Shown here: in pieces, positions 1-9,288 of the stretch
How positions within the stretch are numbered: position 1 is the first letter of the stretch
Layout of the letters: every line of letters begins with the position of its first letter
Assembly (NCBI RefSeq): GCF_012932145.1
Contig: NZ_MWOK01000015.1
Span: 31,309-95,308 of the forward strand
Direction of reading: 5' to 3'
DNA: 64,000 bases
Source of the DNA: Acidovorax sp. SRB_14
GTDB taxonomy: Bacteria; Pseudomonadota; Gammaproteobacteria; Burkholderiales; Burkholderiaceae_C
Position numbers and translations under genes: made by a program
The notes under the pieces: model-generated
Told to the model about the DNA's origin: nothing
What the model saw: the letters and a program-made list of their open reading frames with translations, nothing else
Database searches by the model: none

Positions 1-2
1 GC

Positions 3-3000
3 CACGTCGGGCCGCAGACCCACCACCTGCCGCCCGACAACGTGCAAACGGTGCCGCGCGTCATGGTGGCGCAGCGCACTTCGCCGACCAACATCGGCAT
101 GTACCTGCTGTCGGTAGCCTGCGCGCGCCGCTTTGGCTGGATCGGCACCGAGGAACTGCTCGAGCGCTGCGAGCGCACGCTGGCCACGCTGGCGCTGCTG
201 GCGCGCCACCGCGGGCATTTCCTCAACTGGTATGGCACGCACACGCTCGAGCCCCTGGACCCGCGCTATGTGTCCACCGTGGACAGCGGCAACTTCTGCG
301 GCCATCTGCTGGCGCTGGCCGGGGCCTGCACCGAGATGGCCAGCGCTGCAGCGCCCGCCTGCGAGGGCATTCACCGGCAGCGCCTGCAGCAGCTGGCCTC
401 GCGCTGCCATGGCCTGGCCATGGCAGCGCAGTTCGGTTTTCTCTACGACCCGCGCCGGCGCCTGTTCCACATCGGCTACCGCGTGGCCGATGAGCAGCTC
501 GACGAGAGTTTCTATGACCTGCTGGCGTCGGAGTCGCGCTTGGCGAGCCTGTGGGCCATTGCCAAAGGCGATGTGCCGGCCAGCCACTGGAGTGCGCTGG
601 GGCGGCCGTTCTATGCCGTGGGCTGGGGGGCGGGTTTGCGTTCGTGGTCGGGCTCGATGTTCGAGTACCTCATGCCCGCCCTGGTGATCGACGAACCCGC
701 GGGCAGCGTACTGGAGACCGCGGCGCGCTCGGCGGTGCGCGAGCAGCGTGCGTTCGCACAGGTGCACGGCATGCCCTGGGGCATTTCCGAGTCGGCCTAT
801 GCCGCCAGCGACCACACCTTGGCCTACCAGTACGCGCCGCAGGGCGTGCCGCGCCTGGCGCTGCGGCGCACGCCGGCCGACGAACGGGTGGTGGCGCCGT
901 ATGCGAGCGCACTCGCCGCGATGTACGAGCCCGGCGCCGCGGTGGCCAATCTGCGCCGGCTCGAACGCCTGCACGCACGCAGTGAAATGGGTTTCATGGA
1001 TGCGCTGGACTTCACGGCCGAGCGCCAACTCGACGGCAGTGCCGTCACCCGCGTGCAGACCTACATGGCCCACCACCAGGGCATGGTCCTCGTGGCCTTG
1101 GCCAATGTGCTCCTGGACGCTGCGCCCCGGCGCTGGGCCATGGGCGAGGCGCGGCTGTGCGCCGTCGGGGCACTGCTGCAAGAGCGCGTGCCGCGCGAAG
1201 TCTCGCGCTTGCAGGACCCCGAGCCCCTGCCGCGTGCGCTCCTGCGCAGCGAATCCGGCCCCAGCGCCACGCGCGACGTGGTGCCCGGTGACGGGGCGCT
1301 GCAGCCGACGCTGTTGCTGTCCAACGGCCGTTACAGCGTGTCGCTGCGCGCCAATGGCGCGGGCTGGAGCCGCTGGAATGCGGCCGACGTCTCGCGCTGG
1401 CGTGACGACGCGCTGCGCGACGCCCACGGCAGCTTCCTCTATCTGCGCCGGCACGGGACCGACGCCCCGGGCGCGCCCGTGTCGCTGAGCCAGCACCCGG
1501 CGCCCGATCCGCACGCCCACTACCACGCCTCGTTCCACAGCGATCAACTGCGCCTGCATGCCCAGTGGCCCGATCTGCGCAGCTGCTGCACGGTGTGGGT
1601 GAGCCCCGAGGACGACATCGAACTGCGCCGCGTCGAGCTCTGGAACCCTACCGCGCAGGCCATCACGCTGGAGGTGCTGTCGATGTTCGAGGTCTCCCTG
1701 CTCGGGGCCCGTGCCGACGAAGCCCACCCGGCGTTTGCCAACCTGTTCGTGCAGGCCGACTGGGATGCCGAAGACCTGGCTTTGTACCTGGCGCGCAAGC
1801 CCCATGTCGAGCATCAGGAGCCCATGCACGCGGTGCATTTCATGGCCCATTGCGACCATCCGCTGGCGCATGTGCAGGTGCAGACCGATCGCGCCCGCTG
1901 GCTCGGCCGCAACCGCGACGCCGGCCACCCTCTGGCGCAGGGAGCGGCGCGCGGGACGGGCACGGCCGTCACCGGCCTGGACCCCATCGCCGCGCTGTCG
2001 GTGCAGATCACAGTGGCGGCCCACTCCAGCGCGCGCCTCACCTGGGCCACGGCAGCCGCGGCCAGCCGCGAAGCGCTGGAGACACTGGTGGACCGCTACC
2101 GCCAGCCGGCCGCCATCGAGCGCTCGGCACTGATGTCGGCCATGTTTGCCAGCGTGCGACTGCGGGAAATGGCCCTTTCGGCCGACGACCGTGGCGCCAT
2201 CCAGACCCTGTCGAGCGCACTCGCCCTGCTGCACGCGCGGCCACCGATGTATGGCGCGGGCAGCGCGGCGCCGCGCTGCGACCGGCGCACGCTGTGGCGC
2301 CATGGCATCTCGGGCGACCGCCCGTGCATCGTGGTCGACATCAGCGCCACGCATGGCCTGCGCCTGGTGCGCTCCCTGGTGCAGGCGCTGCGGCTGTGGT
2401 CATGGGGTGGACTGGCGTGCGACCTCATCCTCGTCAATGCCGAACCCTGGTCCTACCTGATGCCCTTGCAACGGGAGCTGCAGGCGCTGCGCGAGCGCTA
2501 CGCGATCGGCTCCACCGCGCCCGAGCGCGCTTGCGGCCTGCATGTGCTGCATGCGAGCGACGTCACCCCGGACGACCAGGCCACGTTCACGGCGCTGGCG
2601 CGGCTGCGCCTGAATGCGGACGGGCGCTCGCTCGCCCACCACGTGCGCGAGCTGGTCGAATGGCACGACGCGGCGCTGGACGCGCGCATGGAGCAGTCTG
2701 TGGCTCTTCCCGCGGTCGCCCTGGGCACCCTGTCCGGCGGCGCGCCGACCGGGCGGTTTGACCGCGCGAGCGGCAACTACTGCTTTGACGTGTCGCCCGT
2801 GCGCCGCCCCGCGCGCCCGTGGATCAATGTGCTCGCCAACCCGGGTTTTGGCGCCCAGGTGTCCGAGGCGGGCGCAGGCTACAGCTGGGCCGGCAACAGC
2901 CGGCTGCACCAGCTCACCGTCTGGAGCAACGACCCCGTGACCGACCCCGGGGGCGAGTGCTTCTGGCTGCAGGACCTGCGCAGCCGCGAGGTCTGGAACG

Positions 3001-5210
3001 TCGGCGCCGGCGCGGGCAGCGCCGACACCGTCTATGCGGTCGAGCACGGCCAGGGCATCACCACGCTGCGCCACCAGCGCGGCGACGTGGAGGTGCTCGC
3101 CAGCTGGTGCGTGGACGCCCACCGCCCGCTCAAGCAGGTGCGCATCGCGGTGCGCAACCGCGGTGCGCGCCCTGTGCAGCTTCGCGCCATCGGCATGCTC
3201 GAGTGGGTGATGGGCGCGCAGCGGCTGGACCGGCAGTCGGTGCACACGGCACGCGCAGCGCTGCCGGCCACGCGTGCGGGCGACGCCGCCGCCGATGTCC
3301 TGCTGGCCACGCAAAGCGACGGCCACGCAGGGTTTGGCGGCTGCACTGCGTTTTTTGCGCTGCAGCGCGTGGGTTCGGCCGATGCACGGCTGGTGGACTG
3401 GACGTGTGACCGGCGCGAACTGTTCGACAGCCGCGGCCAGCGCGTCGTGCCCGACCACTTCGGCGCGCGCGCGGGCACCGGGCTGGACCCGTGCGCAGCC
3501 GCGTCCACCACGTTGCAGCTGCCCCGGGGCGCGCAGGGCGAGTGCGTGTTCGTGCTCGGCCATGGCGACACGCGCGAGGCCGCCCTGGCACTGGCGCGCG
3601 AGGCCCTGGCGCACACGGCGGACGAGCGCGAGGCCGCCGTGAGCGCGCACTGGAGTGAACTGCTGGGGGCCGTGACGGTGCACACCCCCGACGCGCTGTT
3701 CGACGCGCTGACCAACCGCTGGCTGCTCTACCAGACCGTGGCCTGCCGCCTGTGGGCGCGCGCGGGCTTCTACCAGGCCGGCGGGGCCTTCGGCTTTCGC
3801 GACCAGCTGCAGGACACGATGGCGCTGGCAGTGGCGGCGCCGCGCATGCTGCGCGCGCAGTTGCTGCTGGCGGCGTCGCGGCAGTTCGCCGAGGGCGATG
3901 TACAGCACTGGTGGCATGCGCCGACGGGGGCTGGCGTGCGCACGCGCTGCAGCGACGACCTGCTGTGGCTGCCGCATGCGGCGCTGCGCTACGTCGCCAT
4001 GACCGGCGACGCTGCGGTGCTCGACGAGACCGTGCCTTTCCTCGAGGGCGCGCCGGTGCCCGCTGCTGCGCAGGACGCCTACTTCGTGCCCGAGGTGAGC
4101 GCGCTCTCGGCCAGCCTGTACGAACACTGCGCGCGCACGCTGGACCGCAGCCTGGCGGTCGGCGCCCACGGCCTGCCGCTCATGGGCAGCGGCGACTGGA
4201 ACGACGGCATGAGCCGCGTGGGCGATCAGGGGCGCGGAGAGTCGGTGTGGCTGGGCTGGTTCCTGTGCGATCTCGTGCGCGGCTTCGCGCCCGTGGCGCT
4301 GGCGCGCAACGAGCCCGAGCGCGCGCGGCGCTGGCAGGCCGCCGCGCGCGGCTGGCAGGCCGCGTTGCAAGGCAGGGCCTGGGATGGCGAGTGGTTCCAA
4401 CGCGCGTTTTTTGACGATGGCACGCCACTGGGCACGCACCGCGCGCACGAGTGCCGCATCGACCTTATCGCCCAGGCCTGGGGCGTCCTGTCGGGGGCCG
4501 CCACGCCGGAGCAGCAGCAGACCGCGATGGCGTCGGCGGCGCGCTGGCTGGTGGACGAGGCGCATGGCCTCAACCGCCTGCTCGACCCGCCGCTGCAGCA
4601 CGCCACACCGTACGCCGGCTACATCCAGGCCTATCCCCCCGGGGTGCGCGAAAACGGGGGCCAGTACTCGCACGCCGGCGTCTGGAAGCTGATGGCCCAG
4701 GCGCAGCTCGGCGATGCCGACGGGGCCTACCGCACCTTCACGCAGCTGAGCCCGGCACACCGTTCGGCCGATCCGGGCCAGGGGCCGGTCTATGGCATCG
4801 AGCCGTATGTGATGGCGGCCGATGTCTACACCCATGCCCCCTATGTGGGGCGCGGCGGCTGGAGCTGGTACACGGGCTCGGCCGCGTGGATGCACCGTGC
4901 GGCGGTCGAGTCGATCTGCGGCCTGCGCGTGCGTCCCGGCCAGGTGGGCTTCGTGCCCCGCCTGCCTTCGCATTGGCCCAGCGTCGCCGTGACCCTGCGG
5001 CGCGACGGGCGCGTGCACGAATTCATTGTGTGCGCCGCCAGCGCGACGGCCGAACTTGAGCGCGCGCGCGCGCGCGGTGCCTTCCCCCTGGCCGAAGGCG
5101 CGTGGCTGTCGCTGGCCGACACCGGGGGCGACAGCCTGCATGTGGTGGTGGCGCGGGCACCCCTGCCGTCGCCCAGCGCCGCGGCCGTGGCGCCGCTGCC
5201 CGCGGCGTGA
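3..5210 (+). CDS. ndvB: Cyclic beta-1,2-glucan synthase-like protein / GH94 phosphorylase (5' truncated by window)
   Basis: The reading frame is open from base 3, and residues before the first internal GTG (42) already match the family (PQTHHLPPDN), so the true start lies upstream. About 1,735 residues are visible. In order they are: an end of a membrane/GT region with the family motif RTSPTNIG; a glycoamylase-like domain (roughly residues 150-370, including TYMAHHQGM); a first GT36/GH94 beta-sandwich (about 430-700); a second sandwich beginning near 940 (NPGFG...GYSWAGNSRL); and the GH94 catalytic barrel to the end, with the GSGDWNDGM motif that carries the general-acid Asp. The family makes and length-controls cyclic beta-glucans at the inner membrane. 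The GT84 synthase domain is expected upstream but cannot be seen. It could instead be a GH94-only phosphorylase, so the symbol is tentative. Confidence 0.85.
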   Translation, partial: HVGPQTHHLPPDNVQTVPRVMVAQRTSPTNIGMYLLSVACARRFGWIGTEELLERCERTLATLALLARHRGHFLNWYGTHTLEPLDPRYVSTVDSGNFCGHLLALAGACTEMASAAAPACEGIHRQRLQQLASRCHGLAMAAQFGFLYDPRRRLFHIGYRVADEQLDESFYDLLASESRLASLWAIAKGDVPASHWSALGRPFYAVGWGAGLRSWSGSMFEYLMPALVIDEPAGSVLETAARSAVREQRAFAQVHGMPWGISESAYAASDHTLAYQYAPQGVPRLALRRTPADERVVAPYASALAAMYEPGAAVANLRRLERLHARSEMGFMDALDFTAERQLDGSAVTRVQTYMAHHQGMVLVALANVLLDAAPRRWAMGEARLCAVGALLQERVPREVSRLQDPEPLPRALLRSESGPSATRDVVPGDGALQPTLLLSNGRYSVSLRANGAGWSRWNAADVSRWRDDALRDAHGSFLYLRRHGTDAPGAPVSLSQHPAPDPHAHYHASFHSDQLRLHAQWPDLRSCCTVWVSPEDDIELRRVELWNPTAQAITLEVLSMFEVSLLGARADEAHPAFANLFVQADWDAEDLALYLARKPHVEHQEPMHAVHFMAHCDHPLAHVQVQTDRARWLGRNRDAGHPLAQGAARGTGTAVTGLDPIAALSVQITVAAHSSARLTWATAAAASREALETLVDRYRQPAAIERSALMSAMFASVRLREMALSADDRGAIQTLSSALALLHARPPMYGAGSAAPRCDRRTLWRHGISGDRPCIVVDISATHGLRLVRSLVQALRLWSWGGLACDLILVNAEPWSYLMPLQRELQALRERYAIGSTAPERACGLHVLHASDVTPDDQATFTALARLRLNADGRSLAHHVRELVEWHDAALDARMEQSVALPAVALGTLSGGAPTGRFDRASGNYCFDVSPVRRPARPWINVLANPGFGAQVSEAGAGYSWAGNSRLHQLTVWSNDPVTDPGGECFWLQDLRSREVWNVGAGAGSADTVYAVEHGQGITTLRHQRGDVEVLASWCVDAHRPLKQVRIAVRNRGARPVQLRAIGMLEWVMGAQRLDRQSVHTARAALPATRAGDAAADVLLATQSDGHAGFGGCTAFFALQRVGSADARLVDWTCDRRELFDSRGQRVVPDHFGARAGTGLDPCAAASTTLQLPRGAQGECVFVLGHGDTREAALALAREALAHTADEREAAVSAHWSELLGAVTVHTPDALFDALTNRWLLYQTVACRLWARAGFYQAGGAFGFRDQLQDTMALAVAAPRMLRAQLLLAASRQFAEGDVQHWWHAPTGAGVRTRCSDDLLWLPHAALRYVAMTGDAAVLDETVPFLEGAPVPAAAQDAYFVPEVSALSASLYEHCARTLDRSLAVGAHGLPLMGSGDWNDGMSRVGDQGRGESVWLGWFLCDLVRGFAPVALARNEPERARRWQAAARGWQAALQGRAWDGEWFQRAFFDDGTPLGTHRAHECRIDLIAQAWGVLSGAATPEQQQTAMASAARWLVDEAHGLNRLLDPPLQHATPYAGYIQAYPPGVRENGGQYSHAGVWKLMAQAQLGDADGAYRTFTQLSPAHRSADPGQGPVYGIEPYVMAADVYTHAPYVGRGGWSWYTGSAAWMHRAAVESICGLRVRPGQVGFVPRLPSHWPSVAVTLRRDGRVHEFIVCAASATAELERARARGAFPLAEGAWLSLADTGGDSLHVVVARAPLPSPSAAAVAPLPAA

Positions 5211-5224
5211 GCGGTGGACCGCGG

Positions 5225-5593
5225 CTAGTCCAGGCCGAACCGCTGGCGCAAGGTCTCGCCAAACACCTTCCTGCCGCACAGCGAGAGCGTGAGCGTGTAG
5301 CGTGGCGCGCCGGGAGCGCCGCAGTGCGCCGTGATCTGGCGCGTGGCCTCGTCGTAGCTGAGTTCCTGCGGCGTCACCACCTCCTGCACGCACTGCAGGT
5401 CGTAGTCCCAGTCCGCGCCTTCCTCGATGGGGCCGCGCTGCCCGGCAAAATCGCGGTGCGCCCAGTCCAGCACCTGGGCCACCTCGGCCAGCAGGTCGTT
5501 CAGCTGCGCGGGCAGCACCGAGGCCATGGCATCCCAGGTGCCTGTGCCTTCGCCGTCTTCGCTGTAGTCAAAATCGAGGTAGCGCAGGGTCAT
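5225..5593 (-). CDS. Conserved hypothetical protein, 122 aa
   Basis: A small acidic protein starting MTLRYLDFDYSEDGEG, with a Cys-containing C-terminal half (DLQCVQ, TAHCGAPG, SLCGRKVFG). There is no signal peptide or membrane segment. Its codon use matches its neighbours, with strong G/C at third positions. It is convergent with the large glucan synthase gene (14-nt gap) and divergent from the ABC ATPase. I do not recognise a named domain, although proteins of this size and opening are common as unannotated genes in Comamonadaceae. Function unknown. Confidence 0.7.
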   Translation of the reverse strand: MTLRYLDFDYSEDGEGTGTWDAMASVLPAQLNDLLAEVAQVLDWAHRDFAGQRGPIEEGADWDYDLQCVQEVVTPQELSYDEATRQITAHCGAPGAPRYTLTLSLCGRKVFGETLRQRFGLD

Positions 5594-5700
5594 GGCATGC
5601 CTGAGAGGGATGGGATGGGATGGGGCGGGCAGGCATTGTCCTGCAAACCCGCGCCGGCGGGAATGGGCGTGCCCCGCCGTTCCAACACGAAGGAGATTTC

Positions 5701-6339
5701 ATGGACAAGGCAAGCCCCGTGCTGCAGGTCGATGGCATGTGCTTTGGCTATCCGCAGCGCGCACTTTTCACGGACTGGTGCCTGAGCGTGCGCAGCGGCG
5801 CCACGCTGCTGCAGGGCGGCGACAGCAGCGGCAAGACCACGCTGCTGCGGCTGCTGGCCGGCGCGGTGGCGGCCCAGCAGGGCCACTGGGTGCTGCGGGG
5901 TGTGCGTGTGGCCCCGCAGGCGCAGGCCTACCGGCACCAGGTGTTCTGGCAAGACCCGCGCTCCGACGCCCTGCATGCGCTGAGCGCGCGCGCCTGGTGG
6001 GCCGAGCTGGCGGCGCAGCATGCCGCCTGGGACGCCGCGGCGCTGGCCGCGCATGTGCAGGGCTGGGGCCTGCAGCCGCACCTGGACAAGGCTCTGCACC
6101 AGCTGTCCGCCGGCAGCCAGCGCAAGGTGCTGATGGCCGCGGCCCTGGCCTCGGGCGCGGCGCTCACGCTGATCGATGAGCCGGTGGCGGGGCTGGACCA
6201 GCCTTCTGTGCGCTACCTGTGCCAGGCGCTCGCAGCGAGCGCGGCGCAGCCGGGCCGCGCCATCGTCGTCGCGCACTACGGCACCTTGCCCGGCGTGCCG
6301 TGGACCGAGGTGGTTGCGCTGCCCGAGCCCGCCGAATGA
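5701..6339 (+). CDS. Stand-alone ABC transporter ATP-binding protein
   Basis: A 212-aa ABC-type ATPase. Walker A is GGDSSGKTT (about residues 40-48), the signature motif is the unusual LSAGSQRK in place of LSGGQ, Walker B is LTLIDEP, and the H-loop His is in VVAHYG. The start ATG follows a good AAGGAG ribosome-binding site with 6-nt spacing, so the in-frame extension upstream to 5620 is rejected. The length fits a minimal single nucleotide-binding domain of the CcmA/YhbG size class. No permease or substrate-binding gene is adjacent, so the transported substrate, or even a transport role, is unknown. Confidence 0.8.
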   Translation: MDKASPVLQVDGMCFGYPQRALFTDWCLSVRSGATLLQGGDSSGKTTLLRLLAGAVAAQQGHWVLRGVRVAPQAQAYRHQVFWQDPRSDALHALSARAWWAELAAQHAAWDAAALAAHVQGWGLQPHLDKALHQLSAGSQRKVLMAAALASGAALTLIDEPVAGLDQPSVRYLCQALAASAAQPGRAIVVAHYGTLPGVPWTEVVALPEPAE

Positions 6340-6354
6340 CCCGGACAGGGGGAC

Positions 6355-7170
6355 CTACATCGCCTTGAAGAGGTGGGCGTAGAGGCGGCTCACGGTCAGC
6401 CGCTCCGGCCGCCCCTTCAGCGCTAGCTGCAGGCGGCCGGCGGCGTCGCGCGCCACGGTGGCGATGGCGCTGGCGCGCACCAGCGTGCCGCGGTGCACCT
6501 GCCAGAACTGCTGCGGCGGCAGCTGCGCGGCCAACTCCTTGAGCGGCGTGCGGACCAGGTACTCGTGCGCGGCGGTGAGCACGCGCACGTATTTGTCGGC
6601 GGCCTCGAAGTACAGCACGTCATCGACCGGCACCATGTGGATCTGCGTGCCGTGGCCGGCGGCGATCACGGTGAGCGGCGGTGCGGGCGGTGCGGCGATG
6701 CCCGCCAGGCCGGGGGCGGCAAGCAGCTGGCGCAGCTGGGCCAGTGTTGCTTCAAAATCCATAGCTTTAGGCGCTTTGTGGGCAAGCGTTTGCTGCAGTT
6801 TTTGCACTGTTTTTTGCAGCCGTGCCGCCTGTACGGGCTTGAGCAGGTAGTCGACGGCCTGGGCTTCGAACGCCTGCACGGCGTACTGGTCGTAGGCGGT
6901 GACAAAGACCAGCGCCGGAAACGGCTGTTCCTGGGGCCAGGCATCGGCCAGTTCGGCTGCGGCGTCCAGCCCGCTCAGGCCCGGCATGCGGATGTCGAAG
7001 AACAGCACGTCGGGGCGCAGCGCCAGCGCCGTGTGCACGGCGCTCAGGCCGTCGCCCACGGTGGCGGCGATCTGCAGCGCCGGCCAGGCCCGGGCCAGTG
7101 CGTGCTGCAGCGCCGCGGCCAGCAGCGGTTCGTCTTCGGCGATCAGGGCGCGCGGCGCGGGCGTATTCAT
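6355..7170 (-). CDS. LytTR-family response regulator
   Basis: A 271-aa AlgR/LytR-type regulator. The N-terminal receiver domain (residues about 5-122) has the acidic pair ED near 12-13, the phospho-acceptor Asp in FFDIRMPG, the switch Thr in FVTAYD and Lys in LLKPV. The C-terminal LytTR DNA-binding domain spans about 165-270 (IHMVPVDDVLYFEAADKYV, FWQVHRGTLV). The linker at about 122-140 is encoded by a copy of the dispersed palindromic repeat (6751-6805). The gene lies 4 nt downstream of the histidine kinase, so the two are almost certainly co-transcribed and translationally coupled. Target genes are not evident; the neighbouring small membrane proteins are candidates. Confidence 0.93.
   Translation of the reverse strand: MNTPAPRALIAEDEPLLAAALQHALARAWPALQIAATVGDGLSAVHTALALRPDVLFFDIRMPGLSGLDAAAELADAWPQEQPFPALVFVTAYDQYAVQAFEAQAVDYLLKPVQAARLQKTVQKLQQTLAHKAPKAMDFEATLAQLRQLLAAPGLAGIAAPPAPPLTVIAAGHGTQIHMVPVDDVLYFEAADKYVRVLTAAHEYLVRTPLKELAAQLPPQQFWQVHRGTLVRASAIATVARDAAGRLQLALKGRPERLTVSRLYAHLFKAM
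6751..6805 (+). repeat. Dispersed palindromic repeat inside the LytTR regulator gene
   Basis: TTCAAAATCCATAGCTTTAG, GCGCTTTGTGGGCAAGCGTT, TGCTGCAGTTTTTG. It is in reverse orientation to the gene and encodes the receiver/LytTR linker. Confidence 0.8.
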
Positions 7171-7174
7171 GTGC

Positions 7175-8230
7175 TCAGGTTTTCAAGGGAAAAGTGATGG
7201 TAGCGTTGATCCCGCCTGCGCTTTCAGCTATCAATTCAAGAGTGGCATCGGCGCCGTGCAGCGTGGCCAGGCGTTCGCGCACCTGGGCCAGGCCAAAGTG
7301 GCGGCCCGGGGCCTCTGGGAGTGCGGGGAGTGGGCCAAGGCCCGCGCCGCTGTCCTGCACCTGCAGCCGCAGCCGGGGCGGCGCGCCAGAGATCACGCTG
7401 GCGCGCACGGTGATGCGCCCGCCCTGCACCTGGGGTTCGAGCCCGTGGCGGATCGCGTTTTCGACCAGTGGCTGCAGCAGGAGCGGCGGCACCGGCACGG
7501 CGCGCAGATCGTCGGGCAGCTCCAGCGCATAGGCCAGGCGCGCGCCCATGCGCACGGCCATCAGCTCCAGGTAGTCGCGCAGGCGCTCGAATTCTTCGGC
7601 CAGCGGGTGCAGCGGCACGCGCGAAGCCGAGAGCGTGGCGCGCAGGTAGTCGATCAGGTGGTCCAGCATGTCCTGGGCACGCACGGGGTCGGTGGCGATC
7701 AGCGCGCGCAGATTGGCCAGGGTGTTGAACACCATGTGCGGCTCCAGCTGTGCTTCGAGCAGCTTGAGGCGGGCTTCGGCGGCGTCGCGCTGCACCTGGA
7801 CGATTTGCGCCTGCAGGTGCTGCGACTTGCCGCGCTGGTAGAAAAAGACCGACATGCCGACACTGGCGGCCACCGTGATGAGCAGCGCGCCCGCGCCGCC
7901 GTGGCGCTGCCACAGGTCCAGCCCGCCCAGGGGCCGGCCGCTGTAGGCATTGCCCAGCGCCGTGCCCACGGCCATGCCGGTGGCGATGCCGGCCAGCACC
8001 AGGGCGCCGCCGCGCCAGCCCGCGGGCCACGGAATGGCCGCGTGCCGGCTCAGCCACAGCCGGCCCAGGTCGATGACCAGCCAGCTGGTCAGCCCGATCG
8101 ACAGGGCGTACGCCAACTGCACGTCCCAGGCGCCCTGGCCCCCCAGCGCCAGCACCAGTGCGATGAGGCAGCAGAGCACCGTCGTGACCAGGCCGTGGCG
8201 CGCCAGTGCGGAAAGGTCGAAATGCGGCAT
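7175..8230 (-). CDS. LytS/YehU-type sensor histidine kinase
   Basis: A 351-aa membrane kinase of the His_kinase (PF06580) type. Four hydrophobic segments lie in residues about 12-130, followed by a coiled stretch and the phospho-acceptor box QLEPHMVFNTL. The HATPase domain has the N-box LVENAIRHGLEPQ and G-box DSGAGLG. The ATG at 8230 is chosen because the open frame upstream (to 9193) runs through other genes and lacks family similarity. The C-terminal segment ELIAESAGGINATI contains a half copy of the dispersed repeat (7217-7240). It is the partner of the adjacent LytTR regulator. Confidence 0.92.
   Translation of the reverse strand: MPHFDLSALARHGLVTTVLCCLIALVLALGGQGAWDVQLAYALSIGLTSWLVIDLGRLWLSRHAAIPWPAGWRGGALVLAGIATGMAVGTALGNAYSGRPLGGLDLWQRHGGAGALLITVAASVGMSVFFYQRGKSQHLQAQIVQVQRDAAEARLKLLEAQLEPHMVFNTLANLRALIATDPVRAQDMLDHLIDYLRATLSASRVPLHPLAEEFERLRDYLELMAVRMGARLAYALELPDDLRAVPVPPLLLQPLVENAIRHGLEPQVQGGRITVRASVISGAPPRLRLQVQDSGAGLGPLPALPEAPGRHFGLAQVRERLATLHGADATLELIAESAGGINATITFPLKT
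7217..7240 (-). repeat. Half copy of the dispersed repeat in the histidine kinase gene
   Basis: Minus strand: CTTGAATTGATAGCTGAAAG. It matches only the left arm, in the same frame as the hpnC copy (both encode ELIA). Confidence 0.45.
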
Positions 8231-8274
8231 GCGGAAATCGCGTCGGGTGGAAGTGCCCGCCATTGTGGGGCGGC

Positions 8275-8571
8275 TCAGCGCCGGTCGGTGGGGCGTGCGC
8301 TGTGCAGGCGGGTGCGCTCGCGCGCCAGCAGCCGTGCGTACAGCGTGCCGCCCGGCTGCGCCAGCCAGACCGCCGCACCGTGGACGAGCAGGCCCAGGCC
8401 CCAGCCGAGCGCGGGAAACAGCGCCCAGGCGCGCCCCTGGTGGGCCGACAGCGCTGCCAGGAACAGGTTGACCGCCACGTAGATGGAGGCATGGACGATC
8501 CAGCCCAACTGGGCGCCGGCGCGCTTGCGTGCCAGGGTCTCGATGGCATCGGGGGAAGAAGGGGTGTGCAT
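8275..8571 (-). CDS. Small 2TM-domain membrane protein
   Basis: A 98-aa protein starting MHTPSSPDAIETLARKRAGA, followed by two hydrophobic helices (WIVHASIYVAVNLFLAAL and FPALGWGLGLLVHGAAVWL) and a basic tail. This is the layout of the 2TM domain (PF13239), often found next to or fused to LytS-like kinases. The ATG at 8571 is preferred over a TTG at 8586 because a GAGGA site lies about 8 nt before it. It is just upstream of the kinase/regulator pair on the same strand (44-nt gap), so it probably belongs to the same transcript. Confidence 0.8.
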   Translation of the reverse strand: MHTPSSPDAIETLARKRAGAQLGWIVHASIYVAVNLFLAALSAHQGRAWALFPALGWGLGLLVHGAAVWLAQPGGTLYARLLARERTRLHSARPTDRR

Positions 8572-8613
8572 GGCGTGTCCTCGCAAGGTGGCGGAAGGGC
8601 GGTGGAAAAGGCG

Positions 8614-9024
8614 TCAGGCCGGCAGCAGCAGCGGCCACAGCAGGCGGCCCAGGGTGCGCGAGGGCAGCAGCGTGAAGCCGCCGGCCACGAGGCAGGCCCC
8701 CACATAGGTCCATTGCATGGCCTGGCGGTGGCCCGCGATGTTGCGCCGTGCGAGGTGCCGGAAGGCCAGCGCCAGGCCCAGCAGTGTCAGCGGCACAAGC
8801 AGGTGGAGGGGCGTGTAGCCGGCGATGTTCGGCAGCGCGGGGTCGCGGATGAACAGGGCCGACAGTGCGGTGGCCAGCATCAGCGTGACCCAGGCATAGC
8901 CAAAGGCACGGTGCAGGCGTGGGCGCGGCGTGCGGCCGTGGCGTGCCCACAGCGCCACGGGCCCGAGGGCCGTGGCCGCCAGCGCGGCACAGAGGTGGAT
9001 GGCGATGGCAGGTGTCATGGGCAT
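8614..9024 (-). CDS. DUF2306-like integral membrane protein
   Basis: A 136-aa protein with about four transmembrane helices (IAIHLCAALAATALGPVAL; FGYAWVTLMLATALSAL; LHLLVPLTLLGLALAF; TYVGACLVAGGFTLL) and conserved His residues (IHLCAA, LHRAFGY, HLARRNIAGHRQAM) typical of DUF2306 proteins. The helices and His residues might suggest haem or metal binding, but no function is established. It is first in the minus-strand run with the 2TM protein, histidine kinase and LytTR regulator. About 260 bp without a gene separate it from the divergent efflux operon; I see no clear promoter there. Confidence 0.75.
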   Translation of the reverse strand: MPMTPAIAIHLCAALAATALGPVALWARHGRTPRPRLHRAFGYAWVTLMLATALSALFIRDPALPNIAGYTPLHLLVPLTLLGLALAFRHLARRNIAGHRQAMQWTYVGACLVAGGFTLLPSRTLGRLLWPLLLPA

Positions 9025-9288
9025 GGCGGTCTTTCGGCGAGGTGACGCTGTGCACTGTGCCCAGGGGCGCCGCAGCGCGCCAGCGCCGTGCGACGAAATG
9101 CCGCCGCGGCGCCGTGGACCGCCCGGGCACGGCGCCAGTGGCGGCGCTGCGCGGCGGGCCCGCCGATGCCCCCAGGTTTACGTATCTTCGCAATGGCGTC
9201 GCAACAAAGCCGGGTTTGTCGTTCTACGATGGTGCGTTGCATGCCGGGCCGGCACGCACTGCACCCCCAGAACACGAACAGGACCGCC

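Noticed and set aside
2400..5393. 997-codon minus-strand ORF
   Set aside because: Antisense shadow of the glucan synthase gene; the translation is Ala/Arg/His-rich low complexity with no domain.
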